In this document: piece after piece, positions 17,941 through 26,423 of the stretch | How positions within the stretch are numbered: the stretch's first letter is position 1 | Layout of the letters: each line of letters starts with the position of its first letter | From: Tubiluchus corallicola | Taxonomy: Eukaryota; Priapulida; Priapulimorpha; Priapulimorphida; Tubiluchidae | NCBI GenBank assembly: GCA_030141605.1 | Contig: JAQGDQ010000216.1 | Coordinates: 126,001-190,000, forward strand | Direction: 5' to 3' | DNA: 64,000 bases | Translations under genes and position numbers: made by a program | The notes under the pieces: generated by a model | Told to the model about the DNA's origin: nothing | Seen by the model: the letters and a program-made list of their open reading frames with translations, nothing else | Database searches by the model: none

Positions 17941-18066
17941 GGTTGTGTTTTTTACCCTTGATGTTCAGCACTTATTTATTCCGCAAGTTCTGTTCCCGGT
18001 TTTTTATATAGGGGCTTTTTATTATGTTTTCACTTTTTAATGCTTTATTTTTATTGCGTTTTTGTG

Positions 18067-18095
18067 GTGTGCTGCGTAGGAGTTGGCAGCCACAC
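18067..18095 (+). other. Hairpin upstream of the 18126 gene
   Basis: GTGTGCTGC pairs with GCAGCCACAC with one bulged base, loop about ten bases. A T-rich stretch follows and the next ATG is 30 bases on. It could be a terminator after folK or a leader structure; I cannot tell which. Confidence 0.35.
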
Positions 18096-18125
18096 TTGTT
18101 TTTATAGTTTGGATATATTTTGTCT

Positions 18126-18809
18126 ATGGAGAAAAAAGTACTGTTACAGCTTATGAAGGATGATGTTAAAACCCTTGACGGTATTGTGTCCGGGTTTTCG
18201 ACGGCTTTACCTCCTGGAGCAAGAGAGGCAGATATTGCTTTGTCCAGGGCACGTTCAATAGTTAAGGAGCTGGAAGTTTACCTATCTATATGTGTTGAGG
18301 GAGGAGCAGGCAGAGGAGAGGAGTTTGCTGAGTCGCGTGAAAATGAAAGAGTCAATAATGAACATGTAGGTAGTGTGGCTACCTTTGCAGTCACAGATGG
18401 TGATGTTGACAAGATAGCTGGGGCTGTGGAGGGAGAGAGTAAGAAGCAGGATGATAAGGCTCTGTATGAAAATAATATTGAGTCTTTTGCAAAAAAAGAC
18501 ACAAGTGAGGCTATGAACTTAGATGGGCGGGTTGTAAATGACATGTTTGGGAATGATAGCACTGATGATGAGTTTGCAATGAAGCCATTAAAAAGTTTGC
18601 GGGAAGGGATTGATGTAAACGACAGGTTTCTTTTTTGCAGAGAGTTATTTGGAAATAGCAGTAGTAAATATGATAGAGCATTGAATACGCTTGATAACTT
18701 TGCGAAGTTGGATGAGGCTGCCAGCTACCTGGAGTCTAATTTCAGTTGGGAAAAGTCAGATACTGCTCAAAAATTTATTACCCTTGTGCAAAGAAGGTTT
18801 AGCAGGTAG
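18126..18809 (+). CDS. Conserved hypothetical protein with acidic linker
   Basis: A 227-residue protein I cannot assign to a function. The N-terminal 55 residues look helical. The middle (about 56-150) is acidic, low in hydrophobics and probably disordered. The C-terminal 75 residues form a compact helical domain (SLREGIDVNDRFLFCRELF ... FITLVQRRF), a type I have seen in Bacteroidota hypothetical proteins. No signal peptide or membrane segment. The frame opens at TTG 18120, but ATG 18126 is preferred. It lies between folK and rsmI on the same strand. Confidence 0.75.
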   Translation: MEKKVLLQLMKDDVKTLDGIVSGFSTALPPGAREADIALSRARSIVKELEVYLSICVEGGAGRGEEFAESRENERVNNEHVGSVATFAVTDGDVDKIAGAVEGESKKQDDKALYENNIESFAKKDTSEAMNLDGRVVNDMFGNDSTDDEFAMKPLKSLREGIDVNDRFLFCRELFGNSSSKYDRALNTLDNFAKLDEAASYLESNFSWEKSDTAQKFITLVQRRFSR

Positions 18810-18884
18810 GAGTTTTTTTGCTGCCGTGAGAGCGAAAGAGAATTCCACTTAAGAGAGGTTGATTAATGAACTGCAAAAATATTT

Positions 18885-19559
18885 ATGGGGAAGTTATACC
18901 TTGTGCCAACCCCGATTGGGAATCTTGAAGATATGTCCTTCAGGGCAGTAAGGGTGTTGAAGGAGGTTGATCTCATATTGGTTGAAGATACCCGCGTATC
19001 GGGTAAGCTGCTTAAGCATTTCAATATTGAAGCAAAGATGGCTCCTCACCATAAGTTTAACGAGCATAAAATTGTTGAACGACTTGCTGTACGTATGGCT
19101 GGCGGAGAAGATATTGCACTTATTACTGATGCAGGCACTCCTGCTATATCTGATCCTGGCTACCTGCTTATACGGACATGTATTGAAGAGGAGATAGCGG
19201 TTGAGAGCCTGCCTGGAGCTACTGCTATTATTCCGGCGCTTGTTAATTCAGGTCTGCCATGCAATACATTTTGTTTTGAAGGGTTTTTTCCACAAAAAAA
19301 AAACAGGCATAAAAGGGTTGGTGAGCTTATGGATGAAAGGAGGACCATGGTATTTTACGAATCGCCACACCGGCTGGTTAAGACACTTACGCTTTTTGCT
19401 ACTTATTTTGGGGAAGATCGTCGTATCTCAGTAGCACGTGAGCTTACAAAGTTACACGAAGAAAACAGGCGTGGAACTATTGCTGAAGTACTGGACTATT
19501 ACAGGGAGAGGCCTGTAAAAGGAGAAATTGTTATTGTAGTGGAGGGAAAGAGAAGTTGA
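18885..19559 (+). CDS. rsmI: 16S rRNA (cytidine1402-2'-O)-methyltransferase
   Basis: RsmI methylates the ribose of C1402 in the decoding centre using SAM. It has 224 residues. The tetrapyrrole-methylase fold motifs are clear: LVPTPIGNLEDMS at the start, VEDTRVSGKLL, LITDAGTPAISDPG and the FYESPHRL segment. Its TGA stop overlaps the ATG of the HAD gene (TGATG), so the two are coupled. Confidence 0.95.
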   Translation: MGKLYLVPTPIGNLEDMSFRAVRVLKEVDLILVEDTRVSGKLLKHFNIEAKMAPHHKFNEHKIVERLAVRMAGGEDIALITDAGTPAISDPGYLLIRTCIEEEIAVESLPGATAIIPALVNSGLPCNTFCFEGFFPQKKNRHKRVGELMDERRTMVFYESPHRLVKTLTLFATYFGEDRRISVARELTKLHEENRRGTIAEVLDYYRERPVKGEIVIVVEGKRS

Positions 19560-20329
19560 TGAATAGAGGGAAGTATCAACATATATTTTTCGATCTGGAC
19601 AATACCATTTGGGATTTTCGTGCGAATGCATTTGATGCTCTTAAGGTTGTATTTGAGAATCTTGGATTAATGAGTAAAATCAAATCTTTTGAGGCGTTTT
19701 TTAAAGTATATTCCGGGATTAATGATAACTTCTGGAGACTTTACAGAGCGGGGAAAATAACAAAAAATGTGTTGAAAAACAGGCGTTTTGAAGTGGCTCT
19801 GGATATGCATGGCTGTCCCTGTCCTGGCTTAGGGAGTGTTATAAATGAAGAGTTTTTAAAAGAGATGCCCAAAAAGACTAAGCTGATTACCGGCGCACGT
19901 AGTATTTTAGACTATTTATACCCCGATTACAGCTTATATATTATTACCAATGGCTTTAAAAATGTGCAGCATTGCAAGCTGAAAAATGCTGGGTTGTCAA
20001 ATTACTTTAAGAAGATTATTATTTCAGAAGAGGTGGGAGCTCAAAAGCCGAAGAGAGCTATTTTTGAATATGCGCTTACCTCTACAAATGCAAAAAAAAA
20101 CAGATCGCTTATGATTGGGGACTCCCGGGAAGCGGATATAGAGGGTGCAATTAGTTTTGGCATAGATCAGGTGCACTTTTTACCGGGCAGTGTAACAACA
20201 GGCAAAACTTCCTACTCCCCAATGCTTCATAATGCCCATAGAGATGAAGAAAGCGTTATTTGTGAAAGCAATAAAAATACAGTAACATACAACATATCCT
20301 CGCTGCATGCGATTAAGCAAATATTGTAA
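19559..20329 (+). CDS. HAD-superfamily hydrolase, YjjG-like
   Basis: A cytoplasmic phosphatase of 256 residues, like YjjG-type nucleotidases that act on non-canonical nucleotides. Motif I is FFDLDNT with Asp12 (nucleophile) and Asp14. Motif II is ITNG, the motif III Lys is in AQKPKRAIF, and motif IV is IGDSREADI. An alpha-helical cap lies between motifs I and II. The ATG at 19559 overlaps the rsmI stop by one base; the TTG three bases earlier is less likely. The physiological substrate is inferred only. Confidence 0.88.
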   Translation: MNRGKYQHIFFDLDNTIWDFRANAFDALKVVFENLGLMSKIKSFEAFFKVYSGINDNFWRLYRAGKITKNVLKNRRFEVALDMHGCPCPGLGSVINEEFLKEMPKKTKLITGARSILDYLYPDYSLYIITNGFKNVQHCKLKNAGLSNYFKKIIISEEVGAQKPKRAIFEYALTSTNAKKNRSLMIGDSREADIEGAISFGIDQVHFLPGSVTTGKTSYSPMLHNAHRDEESVICESNKNTVTYNISSLHAIKQIL

Positions 20330-20660
20330 TTTGTAAATAAATGCTGGGAGACAACGCTGCGCAGGATCAAACTAACTACTTTCGTGCATGGGTCTATTAT
20401 ATTGGACTTAATTTTAATGGAGCTCAAAACAGCCCCCCCCCCAAAGTTTAATAAATCATAAGCTTTATGATATGATTTCAGATGCCAGGCATAATAATTG
20501 GGCTAAAATTCTGAGCAAATCGTGTGAATTTAAGTGAGCGTATGTTGCAGTTTTTCAACCATTATCTTGTAGGCCAGCCTGCCCCGAGTGGATGATAAAA
20601 GGACTTCCTGCCATTAAAAAAGGGGAAATACCTGGGGTACTGATAATTGGATTCTTTAGT

Positions 20661-20678
20661 AAAAGCTGCGCAGCTTTT
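20661..20678. promoter_or_regulatory. 18-bp perfect palindrome
   Basis: AAAAGCTGCGCAGCTTTT is its own reverse complement. It is the size of a dimeric repressor site, but no regulator gene is adjacent. Role unknown. Confidence 0.35.
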
Positions 20679-20696
20679 GTCTAGTTTTCCCTCAAC

Positions 20697-20725
20697 TTGA
20701 ACTAAAGCCTTTTCGCCTTAGTTCA
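20697..20725. repeat. Stem-loop, 12-bp arms
   Basis: TTGAACTAAAGC and GCCTTAGTTCAA pair with one mismatch around a five-base loop. There is no T-run after it on the plus strand, so it is not a typical terminator. Confidence 0.4.
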
Positions 20726-20765
20726 ACACATAAAACACTTTATCGTATGCAACTGGCAAACATCT

Positions 20766-20786
20766 AATTTATAATCATTATAAATT
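20766..20786. promoter_or_regulatory. 21-bp palindrome
   Basis: AATTTATAAT, C, ATTATAAATT: ten-base arms around one base. It could be an operator for susC or chance in AT-rich DNA. Confidence 0.35.
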
Positions 20787-20930
20787 AAGAGGGGCTTTTT
20801 ATATTATTGTCTTTTGTTATATTTTTCTTTTTGGCTATATGGCTGGCTGTGAGGTGGTTGATCGTAAGTGTCTGTTTGTAATATAGCTTGCTAAAATATT
20901 ACAAGAGAGAGAGTGTGTGTAGCATAGCAA

Positions 20931-21140
20931 TTTTTATTTGTGTGCTGGTGTGCTGGCAACACTTTTTAACAATTATTAGCATATGTTATGGATTTTGTGT
21001 TTTTATTTGTGTATGTTTGTGTGCTGGCAACACTTTTAACAATTATTAGCATATGTTATGGATTTTGTGTTTTATTTGTGTATGTTTGTGTGCTGGCAAC
21101 ACTTTTTAACAATTATTAACATATGTTATGGATTTTGTGT
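20931..21140 (+). repeat. Three tandem 70-bp direct repeats before susC
   Basis: Units at 20931-21000, 21001-21070 and 21071-21140, each 70 bp and differing at only a few bases. Each ends with ATATGTTATGGATTTTGTGT and contains GTGTGCTGGCAACACT, an imperfect palindrome. The last unit ends about 100 bases before the susC ATG. The placement suggests repeated regulator sites or a copy-number-variable leader. Confidence 0.9.
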
Positions 21141-21243
21141 CTAGACTTTACGAACCTGGTGTGGCTATAAGTTTTAGATATAAAAACGTACTTACTAATT
21201 AAGCAAAGTGATGCTAAGCTTATAAAACGATGTTAAACTTATC

Positions 21244-24200
21244 ATGATGAAACAAATTTTAGTTATTTTCTGTGCTGCAGTTGCGATTATGCTTGGAGGA
21301 AAAAATCTTTATGCTCAAACCCGAACTATAACTGGTGAGGTAACTGACCTTGCTGATGGTTCTCCTATTCCAGGTGTCTCTGTTATAGTAAAAGGTTCTA
21401 ATATTGGGACCATAACTCAGTTTGACGGGAAGTATGTCTTAAATGTTCCTGAAGGTGCAACAGTACTTGTGTTCTCTTTTATAGGAATGGGAACAAAAGA
21501 GGAGGAGATAGCCGGGAGAACAACTGTTAATACATCTATGGGTAGTACCTCTACTGATATAGACGAAGTGATGGTTGTTGCCTATGGAACAGTTAAAAAG
21601 TCATCTTTTACCGGCTCTGCTGCAAGTGTTAAGGGGGATGACATTGCTAAGATGCAAACCTCTTCTGTAACTAAAGCACTAGCAGGAACTGCCTCGGGTG
21701 TTCAAGTGGTCTCTTCATCTGGACAGCCTGGAGAAGATGCTGATATTAGAATTCGCGGAGTTGGCTCTATCAACGCGACTAGTACACCGCTTTATGTTGT
21801 TGATGGAATGCCATTTACTCAAAATATTAGTTCTATTAATCCGCAAGATATTGAGTCCATATCAGTGTTGAAGGACGCTGCGTCTGCTGCTTTATTTGGT
21901 TCTCGGGGAGCTAATGGGGTTGTTATAATAACAACAAAGCAAGGAAAATCCGGAAAGGTTGAGGTAACCTTAGATGCTCGTGTTGGAATTAACTCAAGGG
22001 CTATATCTACATATGATATTATGACAGATCCGGGAAAATATTATATGAAAACATGGGAGGCTTATAGAAATCAAATTATAGGTGGAGGCTTTAGTGTAGA
22101 GGAGGCATCTGCCTCTGCATCAGCAGGGTTAATTTCTAAACTGGGAAGTTATAATGCCTACAGAGGAGTTGCTGACGGCGAGGTTGTCACTCCTGACGGA
22201 AAACTTACCAGTGCAGCCTATTTATATAATGATAACTGGATTGATGAAACATTCTCAAGCGGAATCAGGCAAGAGTATAATTTGAATTTTAGTGGAGCTA
22301 CAGAACAAACAAGGTATTTTATATCATTTGGATATCTTGATGATGAAGGAATTATTACAGGCTCTAACTACGATAGGTTCTCTGTAAGATCTAATATTGA
22401 TCACTCCGTAAACAAATGGTTTAGTGTGGGCTCCAATATGTCTTTCGCACGTGGACTTCAATCTGCTCCCAGAACCCTTACTGATAATGCTTTTTCTAAT
22501 GCATTTATGTTTTCTCAGCAAGTAGCACCCATCTATCCGGTTTATCTTTATGACGAAGAGGGGAAAAAGGTATATAATAACAAAGGAGAGGTACAATATG
22601 ATTTTGGTAATGGGGTTATGGGGGATAGGAGTTGGGGTGCTAGAGCTAATCCTGCTGCTACATCTTCCACAGATTTGAACGAAACAATTAATGACAATTT
22701 TAGCTCCAGATCTTTTGTAAAGCTCAATCTTTTTGATGGCTTGTCGCTCACAACCAATTTGGGGTATGATTTGAGAAACCGAAGAAATACGCTGTTTTAT
22801 TCTCCACTGCATGGTGATGCTGAAAGTGTCGGAGGACGCGGATATAAATATTCGTACCGTTATGAAACAGTTACATTTAATCAACTGCTTAATTACTCAA
22901 AACAGGTTGACCAACACTCTTTTGACATATTGGCCGGACATGAAAATTATTTTTATGAACAGCAGTTTTTACAAGCAGAAAAGACAAACTTCTTTGATCC
23001 TTACAACCCAGAGCTTGATAATGCTGTTAAAAAGAATAGTATGAGTTCCTATACTAATGAACACACGATAGAAAGCTATTTAGCCCAGGTTAAGTATGAT
23101 TTTGAGAGCAGATATTATTTGTCTGCCAGCTATAGACTGGATGGTTCCTCTAAATTTCATAAAGACAACAGGTGGGGAAGCTTTTGGTCGGTTGGGGGAT
23201 CATGGCGTATAAATAGAGAGGAATTTTTAAGCGGCTTAACATGGCTTGACAATCTAAAGTTGAAAGCCTCTTACGGGGCACAGGGAAATGACGGAATACT
23301 GGATGACGACAATAGAGTAGTCTATACTCCTTATACGGATCTATATGAAGTGTTTAATTATGATGAATCACCAGCTCTATCTTTATATTATAAAGGGAAT
23401 CCTGACTTAACATGGGAAACAAACTACAATTTAAATACAGGTATTGAATTAAGTGCGCTTGATGGAAGGTTGAGGTTTGATATTGAATATTTTAAAAGAA
23501 AGACAGCAGATCTGCTTTTTAACAATCCTATGCCCAATTCAACCGGTGTTACCTATATCCCGGAAAATATTGGAGATATGGTTAACAAGGGGGTTGATAT
23601 TGCTTTGGGGGGTGATATTTTTCGCAATTCAGGTGATGGCTTTAGCTGGAGTCTAACTATTAATGGAACACATTATAAAAATGAGATAACCAGACTACCT
23701 GAAGATACAAGGGAAGACGGTATTATAAAGGGGAATAAAATTTTGAAAGAGGGGGGCTCTATATACGATTTCTATTTAGTACGATATGCGGGTGTGGATA
23801 AGGCAACCGGAGATGCACTTTATTGGAAAAAAGAGACTGATGACGACGGAAATCTAACAGGTAAGTGGGTGACAACCGATGACTATTCTAAAGCAATAGG
23901 TAGCAGAAGTGTTGTTGGCTCTTCTCTGCCTGATTTTACCGGGGGGATAAGCAATAATTTATCATACAGAGGGTTTGATCTTTTTATACAAACGGCTTTT
24001 CAGCTTGGAGGAAAAATATACGATGGAAATTACCAAGGATTAATGGGTGCAGGAGAATTTGGTAAAAACTGGCATAATGATATTCATAATTCGTGGACAG
24101 ATGACAATACTGATACTGATGTTCCCCGGGTTCAAATAGAATATCGTGATGCCAGTCAGACCTCTGACAGGTTTCTGATAGATGCTTCTTATTTTAACAT

Positions 24201-24408
24201 TAGAAACATTACATTGGGCTACACCTTAAGAAATGATTTTCTTATGCAGTCAGGCATTAAGTTTGTAAGAGCCTATTTTACAGTTGATAATGTAGTGCTT
24301 TTTTCTAAGCGTAAAGGCTTGGATCCACAACAATATTTTCATGGAAACAACGAGTTCAAATATTCACCCCTTAGAACAGCCTCTCTTGGACTTAATATGT
24401 CATTTTAA
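21244..24408 (+). CDS. SusC/RagA-like TonB-dependent outer membrane transporter
   Basis: A 1054-residue outer-membrane transporter for glycans or peptides, driven by TonB. It has a signal peptide (about 1-24), a CarboxypepD_reg-like domain (about 27-105), a plug with RIRGVGSIN and GVVIITTKQGK (to about 230), then the beta-barrel ending in an aromatic Phe. ATG 21244 and ATG 21247 are both possible. susD follows after 11 bases. There is no adjacent glycosidase, anti-sigma or hybrid two-component gene, so the substrate is unknown. The three 70-bp repeats upstream may control it. Confidence 0.95.
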   Translation: MMKQILVIFCAAVAIMLGGKNLYAQTRTITGEVTDLADGSPIPGVSVIVKGSNIGTITQFDGKYVLNVPEGATVLVFSFIGMGTKEEEIAGRTTVNTSMGSTSTDIDEVMVVAYGTVKKSSFTGSAASVKGDDIAKMQTSSVTKALAGTASGVQVVSSSGQPGEDADIRIRGVGSINATSTPLYVVDGMPFTQNISSINPQDIESISVLKDAASAALFGSRGANGVVIITTKQGKSGKVEVTLDARVGINSRAISTYDIMTDPGKYYMKTWEAYRNQIIGGGFSVEEASASASAGLISKLGSYNAYRGVADGEVVTPDGKLTSAAYLYNDNWIDETFSSGIRQEYNLNFSGATEQTRYFISFGYLDDEGIITGSNYDRFSVRSNIDHSVNKWFSVGSNMSFARGLQSAPRTLTDNAFSNAFMFSQQVAPIYPVYLYDEEGKKVYNNKGEVQYDFGNGVMGDRSWGARANPAATSSTDLNETINDNFSSRSFVKLNLFDGLSLTTNLGYDLRNRRNTLFYSPLHGDAESVGGRGYKYSYRYETVTFNQLLNYSKQVDQHSFDILAGHENYFYEQQFLQAEKTNFFDPYNPELDNAVKKNSMSSYTNEHTIESYLAQVKYDFESRYYLSASYRLDGSSKFHKDNRWGSFWSVGGSWRINREEFLSGLTWLDNLKLKASYGAQGNDGILDDDNRVVYTPYTDLYEVFNYDESPALSLYYKGNPDLTWETNYNLNTGIELSALDGRLRFDIEYFKRKTADLLFNNPMPNSTGVTYIPENIGDMVNKGVDIALGGDIFRNSGDGFSWSLTINGTHYKNEITRLPEDTREDGIIKGNKILKEGGSIYDFYLVRYAGVDKATGDALYWKKETDDDGNLTGKWVTTDDYSKAIGSRSVVGSSLPDFTGGISNNLSYRGFDLFIQTAFQLGGKIYDGNYQGLMGAGEFGKNWHNDIHNSWTDDNTDTDVPRVQIEYRDASQTSDRFLIDASYFNIRNITLGYTLRNDFLMQSGIKFVRAYFTVDNVVLFSKRKGLDPQQYFHGNNEFKYSPLRTASLGLNMSF

Positions 24409-24419
24409 AAAAACAAAAA

Positions 24420-25862
24420 ATGAAACAGACAATAAATATTAAACTACTACTTGCTATATTATTGCTTATTACCGCTTCGTGCTCAGATGATTATTTGGAT
24501 ATTCAGCATAGTAGATACGCTTCTGCGGAAGTGATACCTGCAGCTGCTAGATTATCGGGAATGTACTTCGACTTATTTAAATATCGAGATAGTCATGATG
24601 ATTTTGGTCTCAGAGCTGTCATGCTGGCTGCCGATATGATGACAGATGATATCGCCTATAATTCTCCGCAATGGTTTTCTTATGATTATAATCTGGATAA
24701 CAGGGGGGCAGCATATCGTCGTCCCAGAAGTGCATGGAGAACTTTCTATGATGGCATAAGGTCTGCAAATGATATTATTGCTACTTTAAAACCTGAAGCT
24801 GGAGAAGAGCTAACAGACGCAAAGGCGAAAAATACTATTGGACAGGCGTATACCGCACGAGCATTTTTTTACTTTTGGTTGATAAACATGTACCAACATC
24901 CCTATCAGTGGAATAAAGAGGCTGATGGGGTTCCTATTATTACAGAGGAGGAGGAGAAGTTAGCCCGACAATCGGTTCAGGATGTATACGAACTGATGTT
25001 AAGTGATATAGAGCTGGGATACAGCTATTTAGAAGGCACAGTATCTAAAAAGGGAGAACTTAATGAGTTTGCGGCAGCAGCTATTTATGCCAAAATATTA
25101 AGCTTTGTTAATGATCATACTGACCAGTGGAATGAGGTTATCAAATATGCAGATATAGCTATTAATGGAGTTGAACTGATGGATGCAGGTGATTTCGAAA
25201 ACCTTGGATTTAATAATATAAATATTGATAAAGAGGTTCTTTGGGGAGTTGTAATTGGAGCAGAATCCGGCACTTTTTTTGCATCCTTTATGAGCCATAT
25301 GGATCCTTATGCTGCAGGATATGCGGGCGGACTTGGGCAATATAAAGAACCCTCTTATGAACTGGTTAACGCGGTAGACCCTAATGATGTCAGAAACAAG
25401 TGGTTTGAGGAAGTAACTATTGATGATGATGATAGAAAAGTACCTATTAGTAAAAAGTTTAAAGATGTTGGAGGGTTTGAGTCTGATTATATTTATTTGC
25501 GTGTTGCTGAAATGCACTTTTTAAAAGCGGAGGCTCACTACCTGAATGGAGCAGAAGGAGAAGCTAAGCTTGCTTTAGAGGCAATAATGACTGTCAGACA
25601 GCCCGGATATACATGCTCTTATACAGGTCAAGACCTCATGGATGAGATCGATTTACAAAAAAGAATTGAGATGTGGGGTGATGGATATCGCTTGTTTGAT
25701 TTAAAAAGACGTAATCAGGCTTTAGACCGGACAGGCTCAGATAATCATGCACTAACAACGCCTAAGAATATACCTGCCAATGATGACAAAATGATATATC
25801 AAATTCCACAGGTAGAAGTTGATGCTAATCCTGACATTTCCCCAGAGGATCAAAATCCTTAA
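24420..25862 (+). CDS. SusD/RagB-like outer membrane lipoprotein
   Basis: The surface lipoprotein that caps SusC and binds the substrate. It has 480 residues. The lipobox ITASC places the lipidated Cys at residue 21. TPR-like helices with YTARAFFYFWLINMYQHPY (about 141-159) and the conserved C-terminal KRIEMWGDGYRLFDLKR (about 418-434) are typical. It lies 11 bases downstream of susC, one operon. The ligand cannot be predicted from sequence alone. Confidence 0.94.
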   Translation: MKQTINIKLLLAILLLITASCSDDYLDIQHSRYASAEVIPAAARLSGMYFDLFKYRDSHDDFGLRAVMLAADMMTDDIAYNSPQWFSYDYNLDNRGAAYRRPRSAWRTFYDGIRSANDIIATLKPEAGEELTDAKAKNTIGQAYTARAFFYFWLINMYQHPYQWNKEADGVPIITEEEEKLARQSVQDVYELMLSDIELGYSYLEGTVSKKGELNEFAAAAIYAKILSFVNDHTDQWNEVIKYADIAINGVELMDAGDFENLGFNNINIDKEVLWGVVIGAESGTFFASFMSHMDPYAAGYAGGLGQYKEPSYELVNAVDPNDVRNKWFEEVTIDDDDRKVPISKKFKDVGGFESDYIYLRVAEMHFLKAEAHYLNGAEGEAKLALEAIMTVRQPGYTCSYTGQDLMDEIDLQKRIEMWGDGYRLFDLKRRNQALDRTGSDNHALTTPKNIPANDDKMIYQIPQVEVDANPDISPEDQNP

Positions 25863-26423
25863 AGCTGGAGATACTTTTTTATTATATTAAAGTTATAAAA
25901 GACCTGGCATATAGTCTTTTAGCTTTTAAAGGTAGTACAGCGAGGGGTAAAGAGGTTGATTTTGAAAGGCTAATATTTTTTTATTCTTTTTTTGGGGAAG
26001 TTAAGTTTTGGGTTGTTAATTAACCCTTTTAGGTCGATTTTAACAAGTAATATCTTGTACCTGGGATAGTATGACATACTGTAGATGTAGTAGAGTATAA
26101 GTAAAGCCCAGAACTTGAGTGATTTCGCTCAAGTTCTGGGCTTATTCATTACCATTTACTTGCTAAGGTCTTTACGGTTTCAGGATGCATTTCCTTTTAT
26201 AAAATTTTGCGTAGTATTATGCTTTTACCCGAGTTGAAATAGTGGGTACAATAAAAAAGCAGGGTGCAAAAAATATATTTGAGGCCTCTTTCTTCATTTA
26301 TAACTTGATTTTTTGTGTGCTCTTTATGTATAGTTAAGCCACGTCTGTTTTCTGCAGCGTGGTTTCACAAAGGTCTCGAGTAGTACTTTGTAAAGCCATC
26401 CCTATCCCGGATTTCAATTTGTG
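25863..26423. other. Non-coding gap after susD
   Basis: No gene is visible in this 561-base convergent gap. It holds a strong hairpin (26104-26143) and a possible eroded repeat copy from GAGGCCTCTTTCTTCA (near 26280) to CACAAAGGTCTC (near 26376). The rest is AT-rich without recognisable features. Confidence 0.6.
26104..26143. terminator. Long perfect hairpin, possible bidirectional terminator
   Basis: AAGCCCAGAACTTGAG pairs perfectly with CTCAAGTTCTGGGCTT, 16 bp, around an eight-base loop. It lies between convergent susD and the NagB-like gene, 240 bases past susD. T-runs on both sides are weak, so it may instead stabilise or process RNA ends. Confidence 0.5.

Larger units (their letters stand above)
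20330..20930. other. Long non-coding stretch upstream of susC
   Basis: No convincing gene. It contains a run of ten C at 20433-20442, unusual for this AT-rich DNA, then about 200 bases that look like a decayed sequence without an open frame, then two palindromes and a stem-loop listed separately. Nothing shows a function. It may be a degraded insertion plus the distal control region of susC. Confidence 0.5.

Noticed and set aside
20931-21140. Could the 70-bp array be a CRISPR?
   Set aside because: Units are contiguous without unique spacers and there are no cas genes.
22324-22884. Antisense open frame of 186 codons
   Set aside because: Lies wholly inside susC on the other strand; composition follows the susC codons and no motif is seen.
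25098-25517. Antisense frame of 139 codons in susD
   Set aside because: Shadow of susD; Ile-rich and without motifs.
26280-26376. Possible further copy of the dispersed repeat
   Set aside because: Only the two ends resemble the family; the interior does not align, so it was not counted.
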